A DNA stretch of 64,000 nt from Amycolatopsis sp. cg9. Lineage in GTDB: Bacteria > Actinomycetota > Actinomycetes > Mycobacteriales > Pseudonocardiaceae. Below, in pieces: positions 41,836 to 50,800 of this stretch. The notes beneath the pieces are model-generated. The model was not told the DNA's origin and did no database searches. It worked only from the letters and a program-made list of their open reading frames with translations. Every line of letters begins with the position of its first letter. Position 1 is the stretch's first letter. The position numbers and the translations under genes were made by a program. The DNA lies in contig NZ_CP166850.1 in NCBI RefSeq assembly GCF_041346945.1, positions 682,001 through 746,000 of the forward strand, in the 5' to 3' direction.

Positions 41836-42938
41836 CCCAGTGCCTCCAGGTGCGTCGCCGCTTCCTCCGCGCCACCCGCCGCCTCGAAGGAGTCGCGGAT
41901 GCGGGCCGCGCCTTCGCGGTGCTCGCCGGCCGCCTCGATCGCTTTGCGGAGGTCGCTCGCCTTGGCGCGGCCGAACCGCACCCGCACGCCCGCCGACGCC
42001 GTGACCACCTGCTGGGCCAGCATCGACTGGTCGTCCCGGATCGGGGCCACCACCAGCGGGACCCCGGCCGAAAGCGCTTCGCACACCGTGTTGTGCCCGC
42101 CGTGGCAGACCACCACCGACGCGCGCGCGAACACCGCCACCTGCGGGATCCGCCGCGCCAGCACGACGCTTTCACTGATCAAGCTGCCGGACGGGTCCAC
42201 CACCAGCCCTTGCACGGACGGCATGCCCGCCAGCGCGTCCACGCTCTCGGCGAGGAACCGGGCGCCCGCCGCCGCGTTCGACGTCCCCAGCGTCACCACG
42301 ACCAGCGGCCGATCGTCCACAAGGGACCACTCGCCCGGCGCCGCGGGCAACGCCGGGCCGACGTAGGACACCGGTACCGCCAGCCGGGACTCGCCGGCCA
42401 GTGCCCGGGTCGTGAACGCCAGCACCAGGTGCGGCGAGAACCGCAGGTCGCCGAGCAGCACGCCGTGCCGCGCGCGCAGGCCCGCCTGGAGATCGTCCAC
42501 CCAGGACGCGATCTTCGGCAGCGAACCCAGCGGGTCGGCCAGCTCGGTGGACGTCGACGCCGACGTCGCCCACGGCAGCCCGCACCGCGCGGCCACCAGC
42601 GCGCCCGCCATCGCCTGCTGGTCCACCACGACGACGTCCGGCTCGAACGCGGCGACGGCCGCGGAAACCCCCGGCACCATCGCGTCCGCCAGCGGCACCA
42701 GGTACGACTCCCACAGGTACTTCAGCGCCGCGAACCCGCGCAGCTCCGGGGGCCGCAGCGCCAAGGCGAACGGAGCGGAGTCCCCGGCCGGGAAGACCCG
42801 GCCGGAGACCATTGTGGACAGTGCGGGTACCGGGCCGCACCACGCCACGGTGTGCCCCCGCGCCTCGAGCACCGACGCCACCCCGTGCAGCGGCGCCACG
42901 TGCCCGGCCAGCGGCGGGACGACCAGCAGGACCTTCAC
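41832..42938 (-). CDS. Glycosyltransferase family 1 (UGT-like, macrolide type)
   Basis: 368 residues from GTG 42938, overlapping the hydrolase stop (GTGA). N-terminal acceptor half starts VKVLLVVPPLAGHVAPLHGV, a typical GT1 opening. The nucleotide-sugar half holds VVVCHGGHNTVCEALSAGVPLVVAPIRDDQ, the UGT signature. GT-B enzymes of this sort glycosylate natural products using UDP- or dTDP-sugars. Its place at the end of the PKS operon, next to an exporter, suggests it glycosylates the PKS product. Sugar and acceptor are unknown. Confidence 0.87.
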   Translation of the reverse strand: MKVLLVVPPLAGHVAPLHGVASVLEARGHTVAWCGPVPALSTMVSGRVFPAGDSAPFALALRPPELRGFAALKYLWESYLVPLADAMVPGVSAAVAAFEPDVVVVDQQAMAGALVAARCGLPWATSASTSTELADPLGSLPKIASWVDDLQAGLRARHGVLLGDLRFSPHLVLAFTTRALAGESRLAVPVSYVGPALPAAPGEWSLVDDRPLVVVTLGTSNAAAGARFLAESVDALAGMPSVQGLVVDPSGSLISESVVLARRIPQVAVFARASVVVCHGGHNTVCEALSAGVPLVVAPIRDDQSMLAQQVVTASAGVRVRFGRAKASDLRKAIEAAGEHREGAARIRDSFEAAGGAEEAATHLEALG

Positions 42939-43702
42939 GCCGCGTGCCGATCGATCCACTCGAGCACCAGCTCGCGGACCTCGCGGTGCTGCTCGACCAG
43001 CACCGAGTGCCCTTGGCCTTCGAACACGTGCAGTTCCCCGTGCGGCAGCAACGACGTCAACGCTTCGAGGTCGTCGGCCTGGTAGCCGTGGCTGCCCAAA
43101 ATGGACAGTACCGGGCAGCCGATCGCCGCCACCTGCTCCCAGGTGAGCAACGGCCCGAGCGGCACCTCCTCGGCCATCTTCGTCGACGTGATCCGCTCGG
43201 CCGCCAGCCGCGCGAGCCGCCGGTGGTGCGCGCTGAAGTTCGCCTCGATCCAGTCGAAGCTCTCCTCCACCTGCAGGAACCGCACGGTGTGCGCGAGGAT
43301 CTCGCTCATCTTGCCCGCCCACACCTCGGTCGCGGGCTCGGACTCGATGCACACGATGCTGCGCACGCGGTCCGGGTTCGCCACGGCGTAGCTGTAGGCG
43401 AGCGTGCCGCCGAAGCTGTTGCCCACCAGGTGCACCGGCCGGTCGACGGCCAGCTGCACCAGCAGGTCGTCGAGGTCGGCGACGAAGTCCCCGAGCGTGT
43501 AGCCGTGCACCGGGCGCTCGGTCTTGCCGTGCCCGCGCAGGTCGTAGCTGATCACGTCGATGCCCGCGGCCGCGACCGGCGGCGCCAGCGTCAGGTAGAA
43601 GCTCGCCAGGCTGTCGGTGCCCATGCCGTGCAGGAACACCACGGTCTCGGTGCCGCCGGCGGGCACGAGCTGCACGTTCGTGCGCAGCCCGTTGACGGTC
43701 AT
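42935..43702 (-). CDS. Alpha/beta hydrolase, possible product-releasing thioesterase
   Basis: 255 residues from ATG 43702, which overlaps the ACP stop (ATGA); GTG 43711 is an alternative. HGMGTDSL oxyanion segment, YDLRGHGKTERP, nucleophile Ser in LVGNSFGGTLAYSYA, Asp region LSILGSHG (the usual Asp is not obvious there), and His in FEGQGHSVLVEQH. The GNSFGG nucleophile elbow is the variety seen in thioesterase-like hydrolases. Position between the ACP and glycosyltransferase fits a role in offloading or modifying the product. Confidence 0.83.
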   Translation of the reverse strand: MTVNGLRTNVQLVPAGGTETVVFLHGMGTDSLASFYLTLAPPVAAAGIDVISYDLRGHGKTERPVHGYTLGDFVADLDDLLVQLAVDRPVHLVGNSFGGTLAYSYAVANPDRVRSIVCIESEPATEVWAGKMSEILAHTVRFLQVEESFDWIEANFSAHHRRLARLAAERITSTKMAEEVPLGPLLTWEQVAAIGCPVLSILGSHGYQADDLEALTSLLPHGELHVFEGQGHSVLVEQHREVRELVLEWIDRHAA

Positions 43703-43989
43703 CGTGGGCACGTGCGCTCCCCCACGAACCGGGCGATGTCGCCGACGGTCAGGCCGATGACGTCGTCGAGGTCCTTCTCCGCCAGGTGCTCGGCGAGGTT
43801 GACGTCCGCGCCGAAGTGCTCGGCGAGGATGCTCGCGAAGGTCACCAGGTCGATGCTCTCCAGCTGCAGGTCCTCGTGGAACGTCGTGTCGGGCGTGATC
43901 TCGATGCCGAGCACCTCGGCGTCGCCGACGAGCTCGGCGAGCAGCTCGGCGACGACGTCGAACGTCGCGGACGCGTGGTCGATGGTCAT
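43699..43989 (-). CDS. Free-standing acyl carrier protein
   Basis: 96 residues from ATG 43989, overlapping the PKS stop (ATGA). Four-helix ACP with the phosphopantetheine Ser in DLQLESIDLVTFASILAEHF (Ser followed by Ile-Asp-Leu), preceded by the usual FHEDL. Acidic throughout. In this operon it probably carries intermediates for the KS/AT/DH protein, whose own sequence lacks an ACP. Confidence 0.87.
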   Translation of the reverse strand: MTIDHASATFDVVAELLAELVGDAEVLGIEITPDTTFHEDLQLESIDLVTFASILAEHFGADVNLAEHLAEKDLDDVIGLTVGDIARFVGERTCPR

Positions 43990-46900
43990 GGCGTGCTCCT
44001 GTGGTGTGCGATGGCGGTCTCCCCGGTCAGCTCGACCGTGACGGCGTGCCCCGGCAGCTCCCGGTGCCTGCCGGACACCGTGCCGTCGTCGTGGACGCGG
44101 ATTTCCGCCGGGTACACGGGTTCGGCGAGCCGGGCCCGGACGGCGTCCTTCGCGGCGATGCGCCGCAGCAGCCACCCGCGCTGCTCGCGCGGCGGCACGG
44201 CGGCGAACTCGGCCCGTTCCTCCGCGCTGAGGTAGATCCCGGCGTAGATGTCGCGCGCGGCGACCGTCGGCCAGCGGTCGGTGACCGCGACCGAGCCGTC
44301 CTCCCGCCGCTCGGACAGCAGGTTCTCCGCGGGGAAGGCGTAGACGCGGTGGGCCGCGCGGTCGCACGGGAACCGGACGTCCCGCCAGCCTGCGATGCGC
44401 GCCAGCGCCCGGCCGTCCCGGACCAGCTCGGCGTCCATCTCGAGGACCTCGGGCCGCGGCAGCCGGACCCGCACCTGGCAGGCCACGCGGGTCCCCGGCG
44501 GCGGTTCGGGGCCGTACCAGGTGAGCTTGCCGATCGAGCGCGGGAACGCGAGCAGGTCGTCGGACCGGGTCGCCATCAGCCAGCAGCCGAGCAGCTGGCC
44601 GACGTTGTCGAGCAGCCCGCCGGGCGCGGACGGCACCACCAGCTCGCCGCGGATGTGCTGCTCGCCGAGCCCGGTCAGCCGGGCCAGGCCCTGGTAGGCC
44701 GGGCCGTGGAACATCTCGCGCCGCTCGTAGATCTCGGCCGCGCTCAGCGGCGGCGCGGTCTCCGGCCCGGGCACCCCGGCCGGCGGTGGCGGGGCCGCGA
44801 ACACCCCGGCCTCGACGGTCAGCAGCGCGTACGGTCCGATCTCGACGGTCACCCGGTCGCCCTCGCGGCTGAGCGACAGCGGCACCCGCCGGGCGGGCGA
44901 CGCGATCAGCCAGCGCGAGAAGACGGCGTCCCGCACGGTCACCGCCTTCGTGCCCGGCCAGGTGCGTTCGACGGCCCGGCAGGCGAGGTCGACCAGCGTC
45001 GTCGCGGGCACCACCGGGCGGAAGTCGTCCTCGTCGGGCCAGTCGTCGCGCTGCCGGAAGAACCGGTGGTCGCGCAGGTACGGCATCGCGGCCAGCGAGA
45101 CGTCCACTGTGGACTCGACCCGGCGGCGGGCGGCCGCAGCGACGACGTCCGCCGCGGTCCGGCGGGTTTCGGTGAGCAGCGCGGTGAACTCGGCGACGAT
45201 CGCGTCCGGCACCCCGGCGGGCAGGTCGGGCGGCGCCGCGCCGTCCAGCAGGCCCCGGGCCGACTCCCCCAGCGACAGCAGGGGTTTCCCGGTGTTGAGC
45301 CGGATCCGCCGCGGCTCCAGCGCCGCGAAATCGGGGTCGCCACCCTCGGTCCACAGCGCGGTCGCGACCCGCCGCAGCTGCGCCAGCCCGGCCCGGGTGC
45401 CGGACGCGGCCGCGACGACCAGGTGCCGCCGCTCGCCGAGCGTGTCGGTGACGAACGAGCCGAGCTGCCCGGCGCCGGCCTGCACGAACGCCCGGAACCC
45501 GGCGTCGTGCAGCGCCTCGGTCAGCTGCCGGAACCGGACCGGGCGCAGCAGGTGGTCGAGGTAGAGCCGCCGGACGTCGGCCGCGGCCGCGGGGTACGGC
45601 CGCGTCGTCGTCGCCGACCACACCGGCACCGCGGGCGCCAGCAGGTCCAGGTCCGCGACGAGCCGCGCGAACGGCGCGAGGTGCGGTTCCAGCAGCGGGG
45701 TGTGGAACCCGGACCGGAACGGCAGCGTCCGGGCCACGATGCCGAGCCCGCGGCAGGTCGCCGCGAACTCCGTGACGGCGTCCGGCGGGCCGCAGACGAT
45801 GGTCTGCCGGGCCGCGTTCTCGTGCGAGATCACGAGGTCGCCGGGGAGCAGCTCGGTCACCCGCGCGGCGGCGCAGCCCAGCACCAGGTAGTCCGCCTCC
45901 GGCAGCTCGAACCCGCCGGGCCAGTACCGCTCCAGCAGATCGGGCTCGGCCCGGTACATCCCGGCGGCCTGCATGGCCGTCCACTCGCCGGCGCTGTGCC
46001 CGGCGAGCGCGTCCGGGCGGATCCCCAGCCGCCGCAGGGCGTGGTCGAGCAGCAGCCCGGTCGACGACACGCTCGTGGCACGGGCGGGCACGGTCGCCGT
46101 CGACCACTGTGGCCGGTCGAGGCCGAAGTGCCGGGCCACGTCGTCGAGGCGCGGCTCGGCGTCGGCTTCCAGACCCGGGTAGAGGAACGCGGTCTTGCCG
46201 CCGGGCAGGAGCGGGTCGACCGAACACCAGATGTCGCCGCCGCCGTGCCACGACCGGCCCTCGGCCGCCACCTTCGCGAGCACCCGGCGGGCGGTGGCCA
46301 GCTTGCGCTCGTCCGCGCCGACGATCCCGAGCCGGCAGGGCCCGTCGCCTTCGCCGGGCTTCTCGAGCTGCTCCAGCAGCGCTTCCGGCGTCGCCGCGGC
46401 CAGCCGCAGCACGCGTTCCGGCTCGTCGACGCGGATCCGCCGCTTCGGCGCCGGGTCCCCGGCCTCGAGCACGACGTGGGCGTTCACCCCGCCGAAGCCG
46501 AAGGCATTGACCGCGGCCACCTTCGGCAGCTCGCCCCACGGCTCGGCCTCGGCCAGCACCCGGAACCGGGTCTTGTCCAGCAGCGGGTTCGGGTCGGCGC
46601 AGTTGAGCGTCGGCGGCAGGACCCCGTGGTGCAGCGCGAGCGCGACCTTGACCAGCCCGGCGACCCCGGCGGTCGGCAGCGTGTGCCCGATCATCGACTT
46701 GACCGAGCCGATCACCGGGCGCGTCCCGCCGGCCTGGCCGAAGACGTCGGCGACGGTGGTCAGCTCGGCGGCGTCCCCGGCCGGCGTGGCGGTGCCGTGC
46801 GCCTCCAGCAGGCCGATCTCCGCCGGGTCCAGCCCGGCCCAGGCGCGCCGCAGGGCGAGGGTCTGCCCGGCGACGGACGGGCTGAGCAGGCTCGCGCCCC

Positions 46901-47819
46901 GCCCGTCGCTCGACGTGCCGCTGCCGCGGATCACGGCGTACACGCGGTCGCCGTCGCGGCGGGCGTCGGCCAGCCGCTTGAGCACCACGATCGCGGTGCC
47001 CTCGCCGATGAGCATGCCGTCGGCGGCGCGGGACAGCGGACTGATCCGCTGGCTCGGCGACAGCGCGCCGAGCTGCGTGAACAGCGCCCAGAGCGTGTCG
47101 TCCTGCGTCTGGTGCGCCCCGCCGGCCAGCACGACGTCGCAGCGGCCGCGGGTCAGCTCGCCGATCGCCTGGTCCACCGCGACGAGCGAAGACGCGCAGG
47201 CCGCGTCCACCGTGTACGCCGGGCCGCCGAGGTCGAGGCGGTTGGCGACGCGGGCCGCGGCGAGGTTCGGCACCAGCCCGGCCGCGGTCTCCGGCCGGAA
47301 CTCGCCCAGCGGCTCCAGCAGCGCGGTCCGCAGCCGGTCGAGGACGTCCGGGCCGGCCGAAGGCATCAGCTCCCCGACCGTGCGGGTGATCTGCCGGACG
47401 GTGCGGACGCGCTGGTCGAAGCCCTGCAGGCCGGGTGAGAGGTACCCGCCGCGGCCGAGCACGACGCCGATCCGCTCGGGGTCGCCGAGCCGGCCGAGGC
47501 CGCCGGCGTCCCCGACCGCGGTCACCGCGACGGCCAGCGCCGTCAGCTGGTCCGGCTCGGTGCCGTCGAGGGACGTCGGCGGGACCCCGTGCGCGACCGG
47601 GTCGAACTCCAGGGTGTCCGCGGTGAAGCCGCCGCGCCGGCCGTGGGTCCGGTCGGGCGCGGCGCCGTCGTGGCCGTGGAACACCGGGTCGCGGCGGTGC
47701 GGCGGGATCTCGGTGACGGCGTCGGTGCCCGCCACCAGGTTCCGCCAGTACTGGTCCACTGTGGACGCGCCGGGCAGGAACACGCCCATGCCGGTGATCG
47801 CCACCGGCTCCTGGCTCAC
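43986..47819 (-). CDS. Type I PKS: KS-AT-DH with C-terminal PPTase-like domain
   Basis: 1277 residues from GTG 47819, overlapping the upstream stop (GTGA). KS about 1-430: active Cys in DAACASS (about 205), His in EAHGTATPAGD (about 340) and SMIGHTLPTAG (about 378). AT about 545-850: GHSAGEW Ser at about 607 and SGFHTPLLEP. DH double hotdog about 900-1190: His in DHRFFRQ (about 917), Asp in LLDNVGQ (about 1072). The end has GWLLRRIAAKDAVRARL (about 1218), the core of a phosphopantetheinyl-transferase-like fold. No ACP or KR is present. PUFA-type synthases split these functions similarly. It is likely to work with the next upstream protein and the free ACP. Confidence 0.87.
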   Translation of the reverse strand: MSQEPVAITGMGVFLPGASTVDQYWRNLVAGTDAVTEIPPHRRDPVFHGHDGAAPDRTHGRRGGFTADTLEFDPVAHGVPPTSLDGTEPDQLTALAVAVTAVGDAGGLGRLGDPERIGVVLGRGGYLSPGLQGFDQRVRTVRQITRTVGELMPSAGPDVLDRLRTALLEPLGEFRPETAAGLVPNLAAARVANRLDLGGPAYTVDAACASSLVAVDQAIGELTRGRCDVVLAGGAHQTQDDTLWALFTQLGALSPSQRISPLSRAADGMLIGEGTAIVVLKRLADARRDGDRVYAVIRGSGTSSDGRGASLLSPSVAGQTLALRRAWAGLDPAEIGLLEAHGTATPAGDAAELTTVADVFGQAGGTRPVIGSVKSMIGHTLPTAGVAGLVKVALALHHGVLPPTLNCADPNPLLDKTRFRVLAEAEPWGELPKVAAVNAFGFGGVNAHVVLEAGDPAPKRRIRVDEPERVLRLAAATPEALLEQLEKPGEGDGPCRLGIVGADERKLATARRVLAKVAAEGRSWHGGGDIWCSVDPLLPGGKTAFLYPGLEADAEPRLDDVARHFGLDRPQWSTATVPARATSVSSTGLLLDHALRRLGIRPDALAGHSAGEWTAMQAAGMYRAEPDLLERYWPGGFELPEADYLVLGCAAARVTELLPGDLVISHENAARQTIVCGPPDAVTEFAATCRGLGIVARTLPFRSGFHTPLLEPHLAPFARLVADLDLLAPAVPVWSATTTRPYPAAAADVRRLYLDHLLRPVRFRQLTEALHDAGFRAFVQAGAGQLGSFVTDTLGERRHLVVAAASGTRAGLAQLRRVATALWTEGGDPDFAALEPRRIRLNTGKPLLSLGESARGLLDGAAPPDLPAGVPDAIVAEFTALLTETRRTAADVVAAAARRRVESTVDVSLAAMPYLRDHRFFRQRDDWPDEDDFRPVVPATTLVDLACRAVERTWPGTKAVTVRDAVFSRWLIASPARRVPLSLSREGDRVTVEIGPYALLTVEAGVFAAPPPPAGVPGPETAPPLSAAEIYERREMFHGPAYQGLARLTGLGEQHIRGELVVPSAPGGLLDNVGQLLGCWLMATRSDDLLAFPRSIGKLTWYGPEPPPGTRVACQVRVRLPRPEVLEMDAELVRDGRALARIAGWRDVRFPCDRAAHRVYAFPAENLLSERREDGSVAVTDRWPTVAARDIYAGIYLSAEERAEFAAVPPREQRGWLLRRIAAKDAVRARLAEPVYPAEIRVHDDGTVSGRHRELPGHAVTVELTGETAIAHHRSTP

Positions 47820-50800
47820 CACAACGACGCCGTGTACAGGACCGCGCGGTCCGTGCCGTAGGCGAGTTCGCGCAGCAGGGCCGCGACGCCCTCGTCCGCG
47901 TCGAGCAGGCCGACGTCCCGGCGTTCGTACTCGCGCGCCAGCTCCGGTGAAACCATGCCGCTGTGGTCGGCCGCGGGTGCCCACGGTCCCCAGTGGACGG
48001 TCACCGCCCGGCCCGGCCAGTTCTTCGCCAGGGACTCCAGCGCGTCGTTCGCCGCGGCGTAGTCGGTCTGGCCGCGGTTGCCGAGCACCGCGGCGATGCT
48101 GCCGAAGAAGGTGACGAACCCGGGCTCGGCGCCGGTCTCCGCGAGGGCGGCGAGGAGCGTGCGGGCACCGTCCGCTTTGGTCTCGAAGACCGTCCGGAAC
48201 GACCGCTCGTCCTTGTCCGCCATGAGCTTGTCGTCGAGCACGCCCGCGGCGAAGACGACGCCGTCGACCTGGCCGCGCAGGTCCTTCACCAGGTGGTGCA
48301 CGGCTTCGGCGTCCCGCACGTCGAGCGACCGGTACGCGGGGTCGCCACCGGCCGCGCGCACCTCGTCGAGGGTGCGCCCGATCTCGCGCTGGGCCAGCAC
48401 GGTCCGCACCCGGCGTTCGATGTCGGCGACCGAGCCACCGCGGCCGGCCAGCACCGCCCGCATCGCGGCGGGGTCGGCGGGCAGGTCGTCCGGCCCGCCC
48501 GGCCACGGCGTGCGCCCGGCGAGCTCGATCCGGCAGCCGGAAGCGGCGAACGCGACGGCCGCGCGCGCGGTGATCCCGCGGGCGCCGCCGACCAGGAGGA
48601 CCACGGAATCCGGGCCGAGGCCCAGCGCGGCGAGCTCGCCGCCGCCCGGCCCGGCGCCGGAGTAGGCGATCGAACCGAGCTCGGCGGGCCGCGGTTCGAT
48701 CGTGAACCGGCCGCCGCCGTCGTGGCCGACCACGGACGGCCCGTCGCTCAGCGCCTCGTCGACCAGCACCTTGCCGACGTCCTGCGTGACCTCGACGAGC
48801 CGGGTGCCGCCGTCGCGTTCCAGCGCGGCTGACCGGATCAGGCCGCGCAGCCCCGGCACCGCGTCCGGTTCGGCCGCCACGAGCACGGTCCCCCGCAGCG
48901 CCTTGAGCCGGGCGAACACGTCCGTCAAGTCGCGGGCGAGGAGCACGGTGATGTCCGCGTCCCCGGTCACGACCGCCGCGCCGGCCGCGGCGAACGCGGC
49001 CGCCACGGAAGCGTCGCCGCCGACCACCGCCACGGACTTCCCTTGCAACCGCCCGGGATCCGGGTCGAGCGGCACCGGTACCCGGTCGAGCCGGTACCGG
49101 GTCGGCGCGCTGGCCGCCGGCGTCGGGCTCAGCCAGCTCTCCAGGTGCGCGGTCAGCGCGTCGGCCGTCCGGTCGCGGCTGAGCTGGTCGGTGCGGTCGT
49201 CGGCCGGCAGCCCCAGCCGGGACAGCAGCGTGCCCGCGATTTCGGTGCGCTTGATCGAGTCGATCGACAGGTCGGCTTCGAGGTCGAGGTCGCCGGCGAT
49301 CATCTCGGCCGGGTAGCCGGTGCGTTCGCTGATCACGCCGATCACCGTGCCCAGGACGTCGGCCGGCTTCTCGGCCACCGGTTCGGGCTCCGGTTCCGTG
49401 TGCACCACCGGTACCGGAGCCGGCGCCGGGGCGGGCACGGGTGCCGGGACGGGCGCGCTGCCGAGGTAGCCGAGCATCACTTCCCGTTGCGCCGCCACGA
49501 GTTCGCGGGTGGTGCGCAGGAAGTCGACGACCGCCTGGTCGCGGCCGGGAGCGGGCTGGGTCATGGCGGTACTCCGGATTCGTCGGGCCGGGGGCAGGGC
49601 GGGGACCTCGGCGCCGGGCGCGCGGGCGGATCGCCCGTCCACGGCCCAGGCGGTGGCGGACGGCGCCGGGGGCCGCGCGCGCCGCAGGCGGTCGGTGCGG
49701 ACGTCGACACCGGCGGCGGCGAGCTTCCCCAACGCGGTAAGGAAGCCGGTCAGGTCGGGGCCGCAGGCGACGACGGTGTGCGGGCGGTCGCCGAGGATCT
49801 CCCCGACCAGCCGGGACAGCACCCGGCCGGGACCGGCCTCGACGAACGTCCGCGCGCCCGCCGCGTACATCGCTTCGATCTGGTCGAGGAACCGCACCGG
49901 CGCGCCGATCTGCGCGGCGAGTTCGGCCTCGACGTCACCGGCGGCGTAGGGCGCCGCGGTGCGGTTCGCCCACACCGGCAGCTTCGGGTCCGCCAGGGAC
50001 TCCCCGGCGAGGTCCGCCGCGAAGACGTCCCCCGCGGCGGCGACCAGCGGGCTGTGGAACGCGCAGGCGACCGGGATCCGCTTGGCGGCGAGCCCGGTCT
50101 CCCGCAGCCGCCGGACCGCGCGTTCGACCGCCGCCACCGAGCCGGAGAGGACGACCTGCTCGGGTGCGTTGTGGTTGGCCACCACGACGTCCGGGCCGAT
50201 CAGGGTGGGCGTCAGCGCGTCCCGCGGTGCCTTGACGGCGGCCATCGCGCCGGGCTCGGCGACCTCGGCGATGGCCCGCGCGCGGGCCCGGCTGAGCCGC
50301 AGCAGCGTCCCGGTGCCGAACGCGCCCGCGACCGACAACGCGACCAGCTCGCCGTAGCTGTGCCCGGCCAGGAAGTCCGGCCGGACGCCGGCCCGCTCGA
50401 GCAGCCGGGCGACCGCGATCTCGACGAGCCCGAGCGCGGGCTGCGCGATCCGCGTGTCGGTAAGGGCGTTCTCCTGCTCCTGGACGGCGTCCGCGGCGAA
50501 CACCCGGGGCGGGAACGCTTTCCCGGCGACGTCGGGGGCGAGCTTGAGCAGCTCGGCCAGGTCCGGGAAGTGCACGAACAGCTCGGCGAGCATGCCGGGG
50601 CGCTGGCTGCCCTGGCCGGGGAAGAGGAAGGCGACCTTCCCGGGGTCGGCGTCGGCGCGCCGGATCCCGGCAAGGGCTTTCTCGGCTTCGGCGGGCCAGT
50701 CGCGCGGGCCGTGCCGCCGGTCCGGGGCGACCGGGCCCGCCCCGAGCACGGCGTGGAAGTTGGTGCCGCCGAAGCCGAACGCGCTGACCCCGGCCAGCCG

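Noticed and set aside
44001..47438. 1145-codon plus-strand frame opposite the KS-AT-DH gene
   Set aside because: Same low-complexity composition; the minus strand carries continuous PKS motifs.
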